Counted from the stretch's first letter, positions 17,703 through 26,595 are shown. The stretch: 64,000 bases of DNA from Chlamydiia bacterium (GCA_030427725.1 JAUICV010000002.1:1-64000); one strand, 5' to 3'. Numbers and translations: made by a program. The notes: a model not told the origin generated them from the sequence alone.

Positions 17703-17791
17703 ACTTTAAGCAATCCCTACCTTATAAACCTTGGTGTTTTTATCTCTTTTAAATCTTGTCTTTACTAAGCCAAGCTATTTTTTCTCTAGAA

Positions 17792-18259
17792 TTATTTTTT
17801 CAACAGTCTCGTATCTTCTTCCAAAGTTTGAATAGCTTGCATGAGTTGATCCATGTCTTTGAATCGTTTATAAACACATGCGAAACGAATATACGCTACA
17901 TCGTCTAACTGCTGCAATTTCTTCATAGAAATTTCACCTAACTCTACGGCTGTGATTTCTCGAACTTGTTTTCCCATCAGTTCAACAGCAATCTCGGAGG
18001 CTAATCCTCTAACTTGCTCGTAACTAACTCTCGTATGTCTACAAGCTGCAGCTATTCCTCGAATCAATTTATCCATATCGAAATCTTCATAGTGTCCATC
18101 TCTTTTTTTCACCTGAACAGTTAAATCGACGGTTTCAAATGTCGTAAATCTTTTTAAACATTTCAAACATTCCCGTCTTCTACGAATCGCATTCATATCA
18201 TTTGCAATCCTAGAATCCGTAACTTTCGACTCACTATGGTGACAAAATGGACATTTCAT
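17792..18259 (-). CDS. nrdR: Transcriptional repressor NrdR
   Basis: This 155-residue repressor of ribonucleotide reductase genes has an N-terminal zinc ribbon (Cys3, Cys6, Cys31, Cys34; MKCPFCHHSESKV and CLKCLKRFTTFE) and then an ATP-cone (about 49-139) that senses ATP/dATP. The frame is open 35 codons further upstream, but those residues are not NrdR-like. The start at 18259 gives the canonical MKCPFC N terminus. It lies 90 bases upstream of dksA on the same strand and may be co-transcribed. Binding sites for NrdR were not found nearby. Confidence 0.93.
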   Translation of the reverse strand: MKCPFCHHSESKVTDSRIANDMNAIRRRRECLKCLKRFTTFETVDLTVQVKKRDGHYEDFDMDKLIRGIAAACRHTRVSYEQVRGLASEIAVELMGKQVREITAVELGEISMKKLQQLDDVAYIRFACVYKRFKDMDQLMQAIQTLEEDTRLLKK

Positions 18260-18445
18260 AAAGACACTATCTAAATTTATTATTTTACAAATTCTCAACT
18301 GAGTGACGAAGATAATAACATACAGGAAATTATTACAAGCATGAAAATCAAGTAGATTAATCAATCTTAAGAAAAATCTCTTGCCTGGAAAGAACTCATT
18401 TTCAAAGATAAGTCTTTTCTACCAACCAAACATTTCCGTTATTTT

Positions 18446-19234
18446 ATGACCCTTTTTTATATTATTGCCTTTCTAGTCACAGGATTATTTGCAGGTTTTT
18501 TCTCCGGTCTCATAGGAATTGGAGGAGGGGTTGTTGTCGTACCATCGCTTTATTTTCTCTTCAAAAAACTACAATTAGAACACTCTATACAAATGGCCAT
18601 TGCTACGTCACTATCCATTATGATTTTTACAACTTCATCTTCAACGCTATTTCACGGACTTAAGAAAAAGATATTTTGGAAATATCTTTTATTTTTAATC
18701 ATCGGGGCTTCAACTGGAGCTGTTCTGGGGCCCTATTTTAATCAATTCATCCCAGCTTTGGGACTTAAAATCTTTTTTGCGATCTTGGAACTTCTAATAG
18801 CAGTAAAACTATTTTTCCATAAACCCCGTGAAGAAACAGACCAAAGAGGCAAGCACCCAGAAAAAAAATGGTTTTTATTTATCTGTCTTGGTTTTTTAGT
18901 AGGTCTTATTTCATCAATGTTAGGCCTAGGTGGAGGCGTAATTTTAGTCCCAAGCCTTATAGCGCTTGGACTTAATGCAAAAAAAAGTGTCGGGACAGCT
19001 GCAGCTTACTCTTTATGCTTAGCTATAATTGGCTCCCTCTCATATCTTATTTTTTCAAAAAACAGCGCAAATCCTTTCGGACTTATAAATATTAAAGCCA
19101 CAATTTGCGTGGCTAGTGCATCGCTAATTGCAGCTCCAATTGGAGCTCACTTTTGTCATAAGATAAAAGAAAGCTCTCTAAAAAAAATATTCGCTTTGTT
19201 TTTAGTCGTCGTAGCTATTTTGATTTTCGTATAA
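18446..19234 (+). CDS. TauE/SafE-family membrane transporter
   Basis: This 262-residue protein has about eight hydrophobic segments and an internal repeat. GFFSGLIGIGGGVVVVPSLY in the first half is echoed by SSMLGLGGGVILVPSLIALG in the second. This glycine-rich repeat defines the TauE/SafE (sulfite or organosulfur exporter) family. The true substrate is unknown; members are often called sulfite exporters without proof. It is a single gene on the plus strand, overlapping the convergent gene by 20 bases. Confidence 0.85.
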   Translation: MTLFYIIAFLVTGLFAGFFSGLIGIGGGVVVVPSLYFLFKKLQLEHSIQMAIATSLSIMIFTTSSSTLFHGLKKKIFWKYLLFLIIGASTGAVLGPYFNQFIPALGLKIFFAILELLIAVKLFFHKPREETDQRGKHPEKKWFLFICLGFLVGLISSMLGLGGGVILVPSLIALGLNAKKSVGTAAAYSLCLAIIGSLSYLIFSKNSANPFGLINIKATICVASASLIAAPIGAHFCHKIKESSLKKIFALFLVVVAILIFV

Positions 19235-19871
19235 TTGTAGCGCCTACAATTTCACCTTTGATAGTGCAACTTGGGTCAATGTATACTTCACATTGATCCA
19301 CTTTCCCTCTAAAGGTTATGTTGCCCTCTACAACGGTCTTACCTGAAAGATAAAGCTTGGATCCTTTTTTAGATCTCGCCTTAAACACGATATTTTTAAG
19401 AGTACAGTCTGTTAACTCAACAGTCTTACCCATCACGGACACATCACCAGCGAAGCTTGTCTCTTCCGCCAGCAATGACCCTCTAACGTCGAGTTGTTTT
19501 GTAAAAGTTGCCCCATATGCTTTAAGAGGTCCACGAACGTTTGTCCATCCTAAAATCTTTGTTTCAATAAGCTTAGTTGGTCCATAAACTTTCAGGGTAT
19601 TTAACTCACTACCTCTGGAGCTTATTGGTCCATATACGACCGTAGAACCGCCTACTTTAACATCTCTGATTCTTAAAGGTCCTTGAATGAGAAGCTCCGG
19701 AAATATTTTTCCCTCGTAACTTCTTGGGCCATATTTATAATCTGTAAGACTTCGACCTTCTTTTGAGTCTTTCCAATCATATTTATCCCATTTAGACTCT
19801 GTCTCTGAAAAACCAACACTAAAGCAACCCAAGGTAAAAATTGCCAATAGCACTTTTCCTAAAACTTTCAT
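19215..19871 (-). CDS. Exported polymer-forming (bactofilin-like) protein
   Basis: The protein has about 218 residues. An N-terminal signal sequence (MKVLGKVLLAIFTLGC) is followed by a 60-residue charged linker. Regular short strands with glycine turns come next (LRIRDVKVGGSTVVYGPISS, VRGPLKAYGATFTKQLDVRG), a right-handed beta-helix pattern like bactofilins. I used the ATG at 19871 because GGGGGAG lies directly before it and the signal peptide starts there; an upstream ATG adds 8 residues. Bactofilins are usually cytoplasmic, so an exported version suggests a periplasmic or surface scaffold. The assignment to that family is by pattern only. Confidence 0.6.
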   Translation of the reverse strand: MKVLGKVLLAIFTLGCFSVGFSETESKWDKYDWKDSKEGRSLTDYKYGPRSYEGKIFPELLIQGPLRIRDVKVGGSTVVYGPISSRGSELNTLKVYGPTKLIETKILGWTNVRGPLKAYGATFTKQLDVRGSLLAEETSFAGDVSVMGKTVELTDCTLKNIVFKARSKKGSKLYLSGKTVVEGNITFRGKVDQCEVYIDPSCTIKGEIVGATIIRKSK

Positions 19872-19950
19872 AACTCCCCCATATAATAAATCCACTTGCC
19901 AATTATATGCTTTTCAAAGGTATTGAGCCATTCAAATAGAATTTTGTATT

Positions 19951-20448
19951 TTAAAGAGACAGCTTCATCAAGATATGTTTTTCTTCAGACCATGGAGCTT
20001 CAAACTCTTCACAGACCTTAAACCCCACTTGCTTATAGATATGAATAGCTTTTGCATTTTGAACCTGAGGGTCTATAAACACTTCATCAACATCTTGAAA
20101 TTGCTGATCAAGCAGCTTTTTGATCATATCCTTGCCAAGTCCTTTCCCCAAAAAATTTTCATCGCCGATTAGAAGGTCTAATGTAATCGCTTTGTTATGT
20201 GGCGTTTTCCACTTCTGGAATTGCGGTTCTCCATCTTCTACTAAAGAGGTCATCAAATAACCGAATTTTTCGTTATTAAGAGAAGCTATCCAATGAATAA
20301 AGATACTTTCATTTAGATTTGCAAATTGATCTAAATCTTTAAGTGTAGTCTTTAATCCTTCTCCATAGAAATAGGGCCTGACATGCTCTTTTTTAAGCCA
20401 GGACTCTATCAAACAAACATCTGATGGCTTTGCTTTAAAAAATTGCAT
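19951..20448 (-). CDS. GNAT-family N-acetyltransferase (AacA4-like)
   Basis: This 165-residue single-domain acetyltransferase has the acetyl-CoA-binding signature LIGDENFLGKGLGKDMIKKL (about 91-110) and the C-terminal NAKAIHIYKQVGFKV motif. The N-terminal KPSDVCLIESWLKKEHVRPY resembles aminoglycoside 6'-acetyltransferase-like and siderophore acetyltransferase-like members. The substrate is not predictable. A resistance role should not be assumed. It is transcribed alone on the minus strand. Confidence 0.8.
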   Translation of the reverse strand: MQFFKAKPSDVCLIESWLKKEHVRPYFYGEGLKTTLKDLDQFANLNESIFIHWIASLNNEKFGYLMTSLVEDGEPQFQKWKTPHNKAITLDLLIGDENFLGKGLGKDMIKKLLDQQFQDVDEVFIDPQVQNAKAIHIYKQVGFKVCEEFEAPWSEEKHILMKLSL

Positions 20449-20566
20449 AGTTACCTAAGAGATTAATGATTTAATTTAAAAAGAATCAACCTTATCACGC
20501 CGCAATCAACTTTATCCAACTCCGTGCACATTCTAAGGAGTTTAGATAGACAGTCTACATGCAATA

Positions 20567-20863
20567 TCATATAGGATGAGTTAACACCATAAACGGAGGA
20601 TCCGCTAGATGCTTTTCAAAAATAGAATTAGCTTCATAGTGCAACGGATGCTCCATAAAAACATCTAAAGCTTTTTGATCTTTGAAATGTATTTCAACCC
20701 CAAAACTAACACAATCTTCTGAGACATATTGACTCTGATTTTCAAATATGTCGTAGCTAACAACTCCTGGAATTTCTTTGACTAAGGGAATAGTCCGCCT
20801 AAGTAAGGAATCATAATCTGTCCCATCTTTCTTGAGCTGTAATATAACAATATGACGTATCAT
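20567..20863 (-). CDS. Dabb (stress-responsive A/B barrel) domain protein
   Basis: The 98-residue protein begins MIRHIVILQLKKDGTD and contains EIPGVVSYDIFENQ, FGVEIHFKDQKALDVFMEHP and HYEANSIFEKHL, the usual Dabb layout of a small ferredoxin-like alpha/beta barrel. Bacterial members are of unknown function and often dimerise. No operon partner is apparent. It lies next to tRNA-Ser. Confidence 0.8.
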   Translation of the reverse strand: MIRHIVILQLKKDGTDYDSLLRRTIPLVKEIPGVVSYDIFENQSQYVSEDCVSFGVEIHFKDQKALDVFMEHPLHYEANSIFEKHLADPPFMVLTHPI

Positions 20864-20976
20864 GAAAACTCCACGCTTTTCACAACTGTTTTGTTATAGA
20901 AAAATAGCTCTTAGAAATGTAGAAAAATAAGAAAAAAAACTTCATATCAAGACGTCATTATGAAAGACAAATGATT

Positions 20977-21064
20977 CGGAGGAGGTGGGATTCGAACCCA
21001 CGAAACGCTTATCACGTTTACACGCTTTCCAAGCGTGCTCCTTCGGCCGCTCGGACACTCCTCC
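20977..21064 (-). tRNA. tRNA-Ser (anticodon GGA)
   Basis: On the minus strand the gene begins GGAGGAGTGTCCGAGCGG, has the anticodon loop CTTGGAAAG (anticodon GGA), a long variable arm (about 17 nt), a T-arm with GGTTCGAATCC, and the 3' acceptor strand CTCCTCC plus G. It is 88 nt without encoded CCA. The long variable arm and G discriminator fit serine. Confidence 0.95.
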
Positions 21065-21115
21065 AGAGAAATTAGCACAAAGTGTATCTAATGCTTATGA
21101 ATAGTTCAAGTTGAT

Positions 21116-21844
21116 TCAAAATTTTGGCTTTGTAATAGGCTTATCTAAAAGACTACAGACCCCACTCCTTAGTTTTTTCCGATCATTCAAAAGCTCCTTA
21201 ATTCCGAAGTCATCCTCATATTCGAACTCATATAATACATCAGCGTGACTAACAGAATGAGGCCCGTCGCATAGCCTTGTACTATCGTTTATTAAAACTC
21301 GAGACACAACCGATTCATCGATCATCAGGTCCCTTGTTGCTCCCTCTATTTCTGAGTCACGCCTACATCCCTCATTTTCTAATTTAATGATTGTATCAGC
21401 TAGTCCTAAAATGGCCTGTTTTTTAAGGTCATACTCTCTTTTCTCTAAAGATGTGAACGCTAAACGATTCAACTCTAATGCTTCTTTCAATACAGCAATA
21501 CGAGCACTCTTGTTTTTTCCAGTACCAGCACCGTCTGATTTTGCCTTGGCAACTCCCAAAAGTAACTCAAAATACGATTTATTTTTGCAACTATCTTCCA
21601 ATTGATCTGCTAGAGGATGTAAATAATCATCTGATGTACTGCTTGAAATTTCCGAAAAAAACTCAACCGCTAACTCTTTGATTTTTGGATCTTCCAAAAC
21701 TTTGCTGACAGTTCTCCCGGAAAAATGCCCGATAAACTTTGCCGCGCTCTCTTTCGCCTTCGTTTGGTCTTTTTTATATTCATCAAGCTCCCTTGAAAGA
21801 GCTCCTTCAAGGCCTCTACCAAATAAACTAGCAAAAAAAGTCAT
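21116..21844 (-). CDS. Hypothetical helical protein
   Basis: The 242-residue protein has no family that I recognise. It is charged and mostly helical, with no signal peptide or membrane segment. The segment from 60 to 160 is rich in amphipathic helices (KEALELNRLAFTSLEKREYD, KKQAILGLADTIIKLENEG). AGGAG lies nine bases before the ATG. It sits alone beside tRNA-Ser, a common landing place for foreign DNA, and could be lineage-specific. A secreted effector is possible but unsupported beyond its novelty. Confidence 0.6.
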   Translation of the reverse strand: MTFFASLFGRGLEGALSRELDEYKKDQTKAKESAAKFIGHFSGRTVSKVLEDPKIKELAVEFFSEISSSTSDDYLHPLADQLEDSCKNKSYFELLLGVAKAKSDGAGTGKNKSARIAVLKEALELNRLAFTSLEKREYDLKKQAILGLADTIIKLENEGCRRDSEIEGATRDLMIDESVVSRVLINDSTRLCDGPHSVSHADVLYEFEYEDDFGIKELLNDRKKLRSGVCSLLDKPITKPKF

Positions 21845-22210
21845 TATTAAAACTCCTGATATTACGATTAAAAATAAAATTATATATATTGTAAATATTT
21901 TTACTTCTGAAAAGGCTAGATCGCAACCTATTGATTAAAAATAGGTTATAGATCTTTTAGTTTTATGCCCATAAGAATAGCACCTACAAAAACCTAACGC
22001 AACCAACTAACAATGGACAACTAAGAAACTTTTTCTTCCTTTGAGCACCTACGTTCACAATAAGCAAGGATCCAATAACCAAAGAGAAAACATCTCTGTT
22101 AAAAGCTCGGCTTTTATCTTGAGACCTTAAATCCAATTCTTTCAGATAGAAAAATATATAAAATATCGACTATGATCGGCTTTGACCATAGATCTGAAGT
22201 TGTTAATTAT
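21845..22210. other. AT-rich intergenic region, no gene seen
   Basis: No convincing gene lies here. One feature stands out: a stem-loop AACCTAT/ATAGGTT (21925-21931 and 21941-21947), about 80 bases upstream of the minus-strand hypothetical gene. The region must hold the promoters of the hypothetical gene and of the metal transporter operon. An ATG at 22172 is in frame with the lipoprotein gene but gives no signal peptide start. Confidence 0.5.
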
Positions 22211-23098
22211 ATGAAAAAATTTTCCATTTGGCTTTTGTTATTTCCTGCATGCCTATTTTTTGCCGCTTGCTCGTCGTCTCCTAATAATTCGAACAAACCC
22301 TCTTTAACTCCAACTGTAATAGTTACAGTCTCCCCTTACCAAACCTGGGTAAAGCACATCGCAGGGGATACTCTTAATGTAAAAATACTCATTCCTGAAA
22401 ACTTCAACCCTCACATCTACGAAGCTACGCCCAAACAAATGAATGAGTTAAAAAACGCATCAATTTGGTTTACACTTGGTGATCCAGTGGAGCTCAAACT
22501 CATAAAAACTCTGTCTTGGCAAAACAAACATTTACAAGTTATCAATCTTTCAGAAAATTTAAACGCAACGATTGGAAACACCTTGAGCGTAGAATCCTGC
22601 CATCATCACCATGACTCTGTGGACACCCATTATTGGCTTTCTCCAAGCCTTGCTATGAAACAATGTGAAGAAATAAAAAATGCACTTTGCGAGCTTTATC
22701 CCAAACATGCAGTTCTTTATAGACAGAACTTTAAGATACTTAGAGCCAAGTTTAAAAATACCATCAGATCTCTCTCTTTGTCACTAGTTCCTGTGAAAAA
22801 CAAAGCCTTTATTATTTCTCACCCAGCTCTTTCTTATTTTGCCAACGAATTTGATCTCTATCAAATTTCTATAGAGTGCGAAGGGAAGTCTCCCAAGCCA
22901 AAAGATCTTCAAAAAATTAGATCTTTCGCAAAAAACCACCCGGTTCTTTGCGCTTTTACCTTAGCCTCATTTGACAATAAGGGAACGATTGCAGTAGCAA
23001 AAGATCTACAGATACCTGTTTTTGAGTTTAACCCTCATTCCCAAAACTATTTTGAGAATCTAGGGAATTTAACAACCTATTTACTTGAATCCAATTAA
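22211..23098 (+). CDS. Zinc/manganese ABC transporter substrate-binding lipoprotein (ZnuA/TroA family)
   Basis: This binding protein of about 295 residues is anchored in the periplasm for metal import. The signal starts MKKFSIWLLLFPACLFFAAC with the lipobox FAAC, which is why I use the ATG at 22211 rather than 22172. Metal-binding features are PENFNPHIYEATPKQM with a His ligand and a His cluster, ESCHHHHDSVDTHYW, typical of zinc-type members. Later ligands are in IISHPALSYF and the final Asp/Glu region. It is followed 3 bases later by its ATPase, then the permease. The order matches C. trachomatis CT415-CT417 upstream of rplU. Confidence 0.87.
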   Translation: MKKFSIWLLLFPACLFFAACSSSPNNSNKPSLTPTVIVTVSPYQTWVKHIAGDTLNVKILIPENFNPHIYEATPKQMNELKNASIWFTLGDPVELKLIKTLSWQNKHLQVINLSENLNATIGNTLSVESCHHHHDSVDTHYWLSPSLAMKQCEEIKNALCELYPKHAVLYRQNFKILRAKFKNTIRSLSLSLVPVKNKAFIISHPALSYFANEFDLYQISIECEGKSPKPKDLQKIRSFAKNHPVLCAFTLASFDNKGTIAVAKDLQIPVFEFNPHSQNYFENLGNLTTYLLESN

Positions 23099-23101
23099 CC
23101 T

Positions 23102-23839
23102 ATGACTGAGTTAGCTTTAAAAATTGACCATCTAGATTTTTCATATGACAAGCAAATTATTTTAGATGATGTTTGTTTAGATATTGAAAAAGGCTCTTTC
23201 GTAGCTCTCATAGGACCAAATGGCGGTGGAAAGTCTACACTTTTAAAACTGATGATGGGCCTTTTAAAACCAAAGTCTGGAAACGTCACGTTGTTTAATA
23301 ACCCTCCAACGTCGCATAGCTCTAAAATTGGCTATGTTCCACAATCAAGAGATACGGATCCTAAATTTCCAGTTTCCGTTTTGGACGTGGTTTTAATGGG
23401 AGCCTATAGAAAACTATCTTTTTTGGGATGGTACCCAAAAAAAATAAAAGACAAGGCTTTTGAAGCTCTAAAACAAGTCAATTTATCAAGATTTGCCAGT
23501 AAGTCCTTCGGATCACTCTCTGGAGGCCAAGCCCAAAGAGTCTTAATAGCTAGAGCTTTGATGTCCGATCCCGATATATTGTTTTTAGATGAGCCGACAG
23601 CCTCTATTGATCCAGAAACTCAAAAGCTAGTTATTGCCTTATTGAAAGAAAAAAAATCAAAAATGACTATTGTCATGGTCACTCATCAAATACAAGATGT
23701 CTTGAGCCATGTTGATAGTGTTTACACAGTGCAGACAGTTGTATCAAAATTAGCTCCTGAAACCGTTTGTAAACATTTCACAATGGGAGTTTATCACGAT
23801 CCCCTTTTAGAAAAAGAGCCCCATAAGCCATGCCACTAA
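23102..23839 (+). CDS. Metal ABC transporter ATP-binding protein (ZnuC/TroB family)
   Basis: This 245-residue ATPase powers metal import. It has Walker A GPNGGGKST (38-46), Q-loop YVPQSRD, signature SLSGGQAQRV (about 137-146), Walker B ILFLDEPTA, and the switch His in VMVTHQ. All catalytic motifs are intact. It overlaps the permease start by 10 bases, showing translational coupling, and follows the binding protein in the same operon. Confidence 0.93.
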   Translation: MTELALKIDHLDFSYDKQIILDDVCLDIEKGSFVALIGPNGGGKSTLLKLMMGLLKPKSGNVTLFNNPPTSHSSKIGYVPQSRDTDPKFPVSVLDVVLMGAYRKLSFLGWYPKKIKDKAFEALKQVNLSRFASKSFGSLSGGQAQRVLIARALMSDPDILFLDEPTASIDPETQKLVIALLKEKKSKMTIVMVTHQIQDVLSHVDSVYTVQTVVSKLAPETVCKHFTMGVYHDPLLEKEPHKPCH

Positions 23840-24657
23840 ACTTTTTACAAGACAACCCTTTTCTCTTTATGGCCCTATTAGCTGGTTTTGCAGCTTCAAT
23901 TGCTGGAGGCGTTGTAGGCAGTTATGTGGTTGCAAAACGCATTGTCTTCATTAGCGGAAGCATTGCCCATGCTGTCTTAGGAGGTCTTGGCATCGCTTTA
24001 TACCTTAAAAGATCATTTGATCTAATCTGGCTTAAACCAATCTATGGCGCTTTTATCTTTGCCATTCTTTCAGCATTTTTAATAGGTTGGATTCATCTAA
24101 AATATAAAGAAAGAGAAGATACAGTGATTGGCGCCCTTTGGACATCAGGGATGGCCCTCGGTGTTATTTTTCTATCTCTAACTCCTGGATACAATGCCGA
24201 GGTCATGAACTTCTTATTTGGAAACCTTCTCTGGTCAAATGCTTCAGATCTTATCGTCCTGTTCTCATTTGATATGCTTATTTTAGTTATCACACTTCTT
24301 TTCCATAAGAGATTTTTAGCTATTTGCTTTGACGAAAACCAAGCTACCCTGCAAAAGGCCTCTGTAAAATCACTATATTTTCTTCTATTATCTGTTGTTG
24401 CAATAAGCATTGTTTTACTTATCCAGGTTGTGGGGGTTATTTTAGTAATCGCCATTTTAACACTTCCAGCAGCTATTGCTAGCTCGTTTACCATAAGACT
24501 CTCTAGAGTAATGCTCATTGCCACTTTGGTCGGATTTGTATTCACGACTCTTGGAATTTATTTATCCTATTCACTCAATTGGCCGCCTGGGGCTACAATT
24601 GCATTAACTTCAGCCTTGGGCTATTTTTTGACGATAATTTTAAAAAAATCTAAATAA
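23830..24657 (+). CDS. Metal ABC transporter permease (ABC-3 family)
   Basis: This 275-residue inner-membrane permease of the ZnuB/TroC/MntB class has about eight hydrophobic segments. The N-terminal SIAGGVVGSYVVAKRIVFIS and SIAHAVLGGLGIAL motifs and the late VVGVILVIAILTLPAAIA motif are characteristic. It completes the three-gene transporter. Zn2+ or Mn2+ is the likely cargo; the His-rich binding protein leans towards zinc. In chlamydiae the operon is followed by rplU, as here. Confidence 0.92.
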   Translation: MPLNFLQDNPFLFMALLAGFAASIAGGVVGSYVVAKRIVFISGSIAHAVLGGLGIALYLKRSFDLIWLKPIYGAFIFAILSAFLIGWIHLKYKEREDTVIGALWTSGMALGVIFLSLTPGYNAEVMNFLFGNLLWSNASDLIVLFSFDMLILVITLLFHKRFLAICFDENQATLQKASVKSLYFLLLSVVAISIVLLIQVVGVILVIAILTLPAAIASSFTIRLSRVMLIATLVGFVFTTLGIYLSYSLNWPPGATIALTSALGYFLTIILKKSK

Positions 24658-24692
24658 CACTTACCTTTTCGTTAAATAATTATTTTTAAACA

Positions 24693-24722
24693 TTGACTTT
24701 TGCTTATTTTCTCCCGTATTAT
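24693..24722 (+). promoter_or_regulatory. Promoter of the rplU-rpmA-obgE genes
   Basis: TTGACT (24693-24698) and TATTAT (24717-24722) are 18 bases apart and about 80 bases before rplU. It is a good sigma-70-type match in the only gap between the metal transporter operon and the ribosomal genes. Confidence 0.55.
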
Positions 24723-24802
24723 TGCCGCGATTTATACATAGCTTTGCCCCTATTTTTTCTTTCAATTGATTGAGAAAGTTGGTCACGCGTTTAGGAGGAA
24801 GA

Positions 24803-25114
24803 ATGTACGCTATTATAGAAACTGGTGGTAAACAATACAAAGTTGCCAAAGATGACATCATCGATGTTGAGCTTTTAGGACAAGACAACAAGAATTACTC
24901 ATTTGAGTCTGTTGTTTTTCTTCATGATGGAACTAAGCCAATTTTGGGCGCTCCGCACGTTGCAAATGCAACTGTCGAAGCTGAAATTATTGGTCAGAGC
25001 ATGGGACCAAAAGTTATCGCTTACAAATATAAGCGTCGTAAAAGATTTAAAAAGAAAATTGGTCATAGACAAAAGTATTCTAGGGTCAAGATAACTAAGA
25101 TTGAAATGAAATAA
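24803..25114 (+). CDS. rplU: 50S ribosomal protein L21
   Basis: This 103-residue protein of the large ribosomal subunit begins MYAIIETGGKQYKVAKDD, the standard L21 N terminus, and has the C-terminal KYKRRKRFKKKIGHRQKYSR rRNA-binding stretch. The start at 24803 is fixed by GGAGGAAG just before it; an upstream in-frame ATG would add 11 residues that are not L21-like. It is followed 12 bases later by rpmA, the usual rplU-rpmA-obgE order. Confidence 0.97.
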   Translation: MYAIIETGGKQYKVAKDDIIDVELLGQDNKNYSFESVVFLHDGTKPILGAPHVANATVEAEIIGQSMGPKVIAYKYKRRKRFKKKIGHRQKYSRVKITKIEMK

Positions 25115-25126
25115 GGAGCCTTTGAT

Positions 25127-25381
25127 ATGGCACATAAAAAAGGACAAGGGTCTACTAGAAACGGACGCGATTCGATTTCAAAACGACTTGGCGTTAAAGC
25201 ATGTCATGGCCAGTTTGTAAAAGCAGGAAGCATTCTTGTTAGACAAAGAGGCACAAAATGGCACGCTGACAAAAATGTCAAAAGAGGCGGAGACGACACA
25301 CTGTTTTCTCTGATTGATGGAACAGTCTCTTTCAAACGCACAAACAAAACTCTTGTATCTGTAGTTCCTGCAGAAAAGTAA
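25127..25381 (+). CDS. rpmA: 50S ribosomal protein L27
   Basis: The 84-residue protein begins [18 protein letters not shown], close to the standard MAHKKGxGSxxNGRDS. L27 reaches the peptidyl-transferase centre through this flexible N terminus. AAGGAG precedes the ATG. A terminator follows within 10 bases of the stop, so obgE may also have its own promoter or rely on read-through. Confidence 0.97.
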   Translation: MAHKKGQGSTRNGRDSISKRLGVKACHGQFVKAGSILVRQRGTKWHADKNVKRGGDDTLFSLIDGTVSFKRTNKTLVSVVPAEK

Positions 25382-25389
25382 ATATTTTC

Positions 25390-25416
25390 GAGGGCTTTAT
25401 AAAAAAGCCCTCCTTT
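25390..25416 (+). terminator. Terminator after rpmA
   Basis: GAGGGCTTT (25390-25398) pairs with AAAGCCCTC (25404-25412), followed by CTTTT. It is a good stem with a modest T tract, so it may allow partial read-through into obgE, 28 bases further on. Confidence 0.75.
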
Positions 25417-25440
25417 TCCAATTTATAAAGTTATAAAACA

Positions 25441-26454
25441 ATGTTTGTTGATCAAGTTAAGTTAGAACTTAGAGCGGGTAAAGGCGGCGATGGAGTCGTG
25501 GCTTGGAGACGTGAGAAGTATCTTCCAAAGGGAGGTCCTACCGGTGGCAATGGCGGATTCGGTGGATGTATCTATTGCGAAGCTGATCCAAACATTAACT
25601 CTTTAGATCATTTAGCAAACCAACGCGTTCTATCTGCTGAAAATGGCAGATGCGGCGGTCCTAATCAACAAAATGGAAGACGAGGAAAAGATCTTGTCAT
25701 AAAAGTTCCATTAGGAACTTTAGTCAAAGATGCAAAAACGCAGTCTATTATTTTTGATATGTCTGAAGAAAAAGAAAAAGTTCTTCTTTGCCAGGGAGGT
25801 AAAGGTGGACTTGGAAACGCTTTTTTTAAGACTCCAAGAAATAGAGCTCCGAATAAATGTACTCCAGGAAAATTTGGAGAGACTCAATCTTTTGAGCTAG
25901 AGCTCAAACTTATCGCAGACGTGGGATTAGTTGGCTTTCCTAACGCTGGAAAATCTACGCTTTTAACAGCTGTTGCAAATATCGATGCAAAAGCTGGAAG
26001 TTATCCCTTCACAACACTGTCTCCAAACATTAGCTATATGGAGTTTGATGATTTTTCTAGAATTTACATCGCAGACATTCCAGGAATCATAGAAAAGGCT
26101 CACTTAAATAAAGGCTTAGGCCTTGCTTTTTTAAAACATATCGAGCGTTGCAACACCTTGCTTTACGTTATTGATCTTTCAACAGAAGAAAGAGAAGATC
26201 CCCTTCAAGACTTTTTAACTCTAAGAGATGAGCTAGGCAAATATTCGAAAAAACTTTTAGAAAAGCCCTTTATTGTAGCTCTAAATAAAATCGACAAAGA
26301 GTCTTCCACATCAACCTTAGAGATGTTCAGAAGTAATTATGCGTTTGAAGGCAGCTCCCTCTACCCAATCTCTGCTAAAGAGCAATCTAATTTATCTTCT
26401 CTTAAAGAAGCCTTAAAAACGATTGCCCAAAGAGATGGTAAAAAATACCGCTAA
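25441..26454 (+). CDS. obgE: GTPase Obg (ribosome assembly)
   Basis: The 337-residue GTPase has an Obg-fold N-terminal domain rich in glycine (RAGKGGDGVVAWRREKYLPK, then GGPTGGNGGFGG). The G domain has G1 GFPNAGKST (165-173), G3 ADIPG and G4 LNKID. It associates with the 50S subunit and couples GTP level to ribosome assembly. The long C-terminal OCT domain of some orthologues is absent, as in other chlamydiae. Its place after rplU-rpmA is widely conserved. Confidence 0.95.
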   Translation: MFVDQVKLELRAGKGGDGVVAWRREKYLPKGGPTGGNGGFGGCIYCEADPNINSLDHLANQRVLSAENGRCGGPNQQNGRRGKDLVIKVPLGTLVKDAKTQSIIFDMSEEKEKVLLCQGGKGGLGNAFFKTPRNRAPNKCTPGKFGETQSFELELKLIADVGLVGFPNAGKSTLLTAVANIDAKAGSYPFTTLSPNISYMEFDDFSRIYIADIPGIIEKAHLNKGLGLAFLKHIERCNTLLYVIDLSTEEREDPLQDFLTLRDELGKYSKKLLEKPFIVALNKIDKESSTSTLEMFRSNYAFEGSSLYPISAKEQSNLSSLKEALKTIAQRDGKKYR

Positions 26455-26490
26455 TTTTCATTTTTTCTATTTTTTCAAATCACCCAAAAA

Positions 26491-26517
26491 CAAATAAAAA
26501 AATCCTTTTTTTATTTG
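26491..26517. terminator. AT-only hairpin after obgE (terminator or operator)
   Basis: CAAATAAAAAAA and TTTTTTTATTTG form a perfect 12-base inverted repeat around TCC. With almost no GC it is a weak terminator by standard rules but would form a tight hairpin. It lies between obgE and the PAS-domain gene and could also act on that gene's promoter. Confidence 0.45.
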
Positions 26518-26537
26518 TTAGATTTTTTATTCTAATA

Positions 26538-26553
26538 TAGACAAATTAGTCTA
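26538..26553. promoter_or_regulatory. Palindromic operator candidate before the PAS-domain gene
   Basis: TAGACAAATTAGTCTA is a perfect 5+5 inverted repeat around a 6-base spacer. It sits about 45 bases before the start of the PAS-domain gene, where a repressor of this two-gene operon would bind. No factor is known. Confidence 0.35.
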
Positions 26554-26595
26554 GGTTTTATAAAGTGAATTTTTGAAAAACCAAGGAGGATAATT

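Noticed and set aside
18260-18364. 35-codon N-terminal extension of NrdR
   Set aside because: The residues are hydrophobic and unlike NrdR; the canonical MKCPFC start is at 18259.
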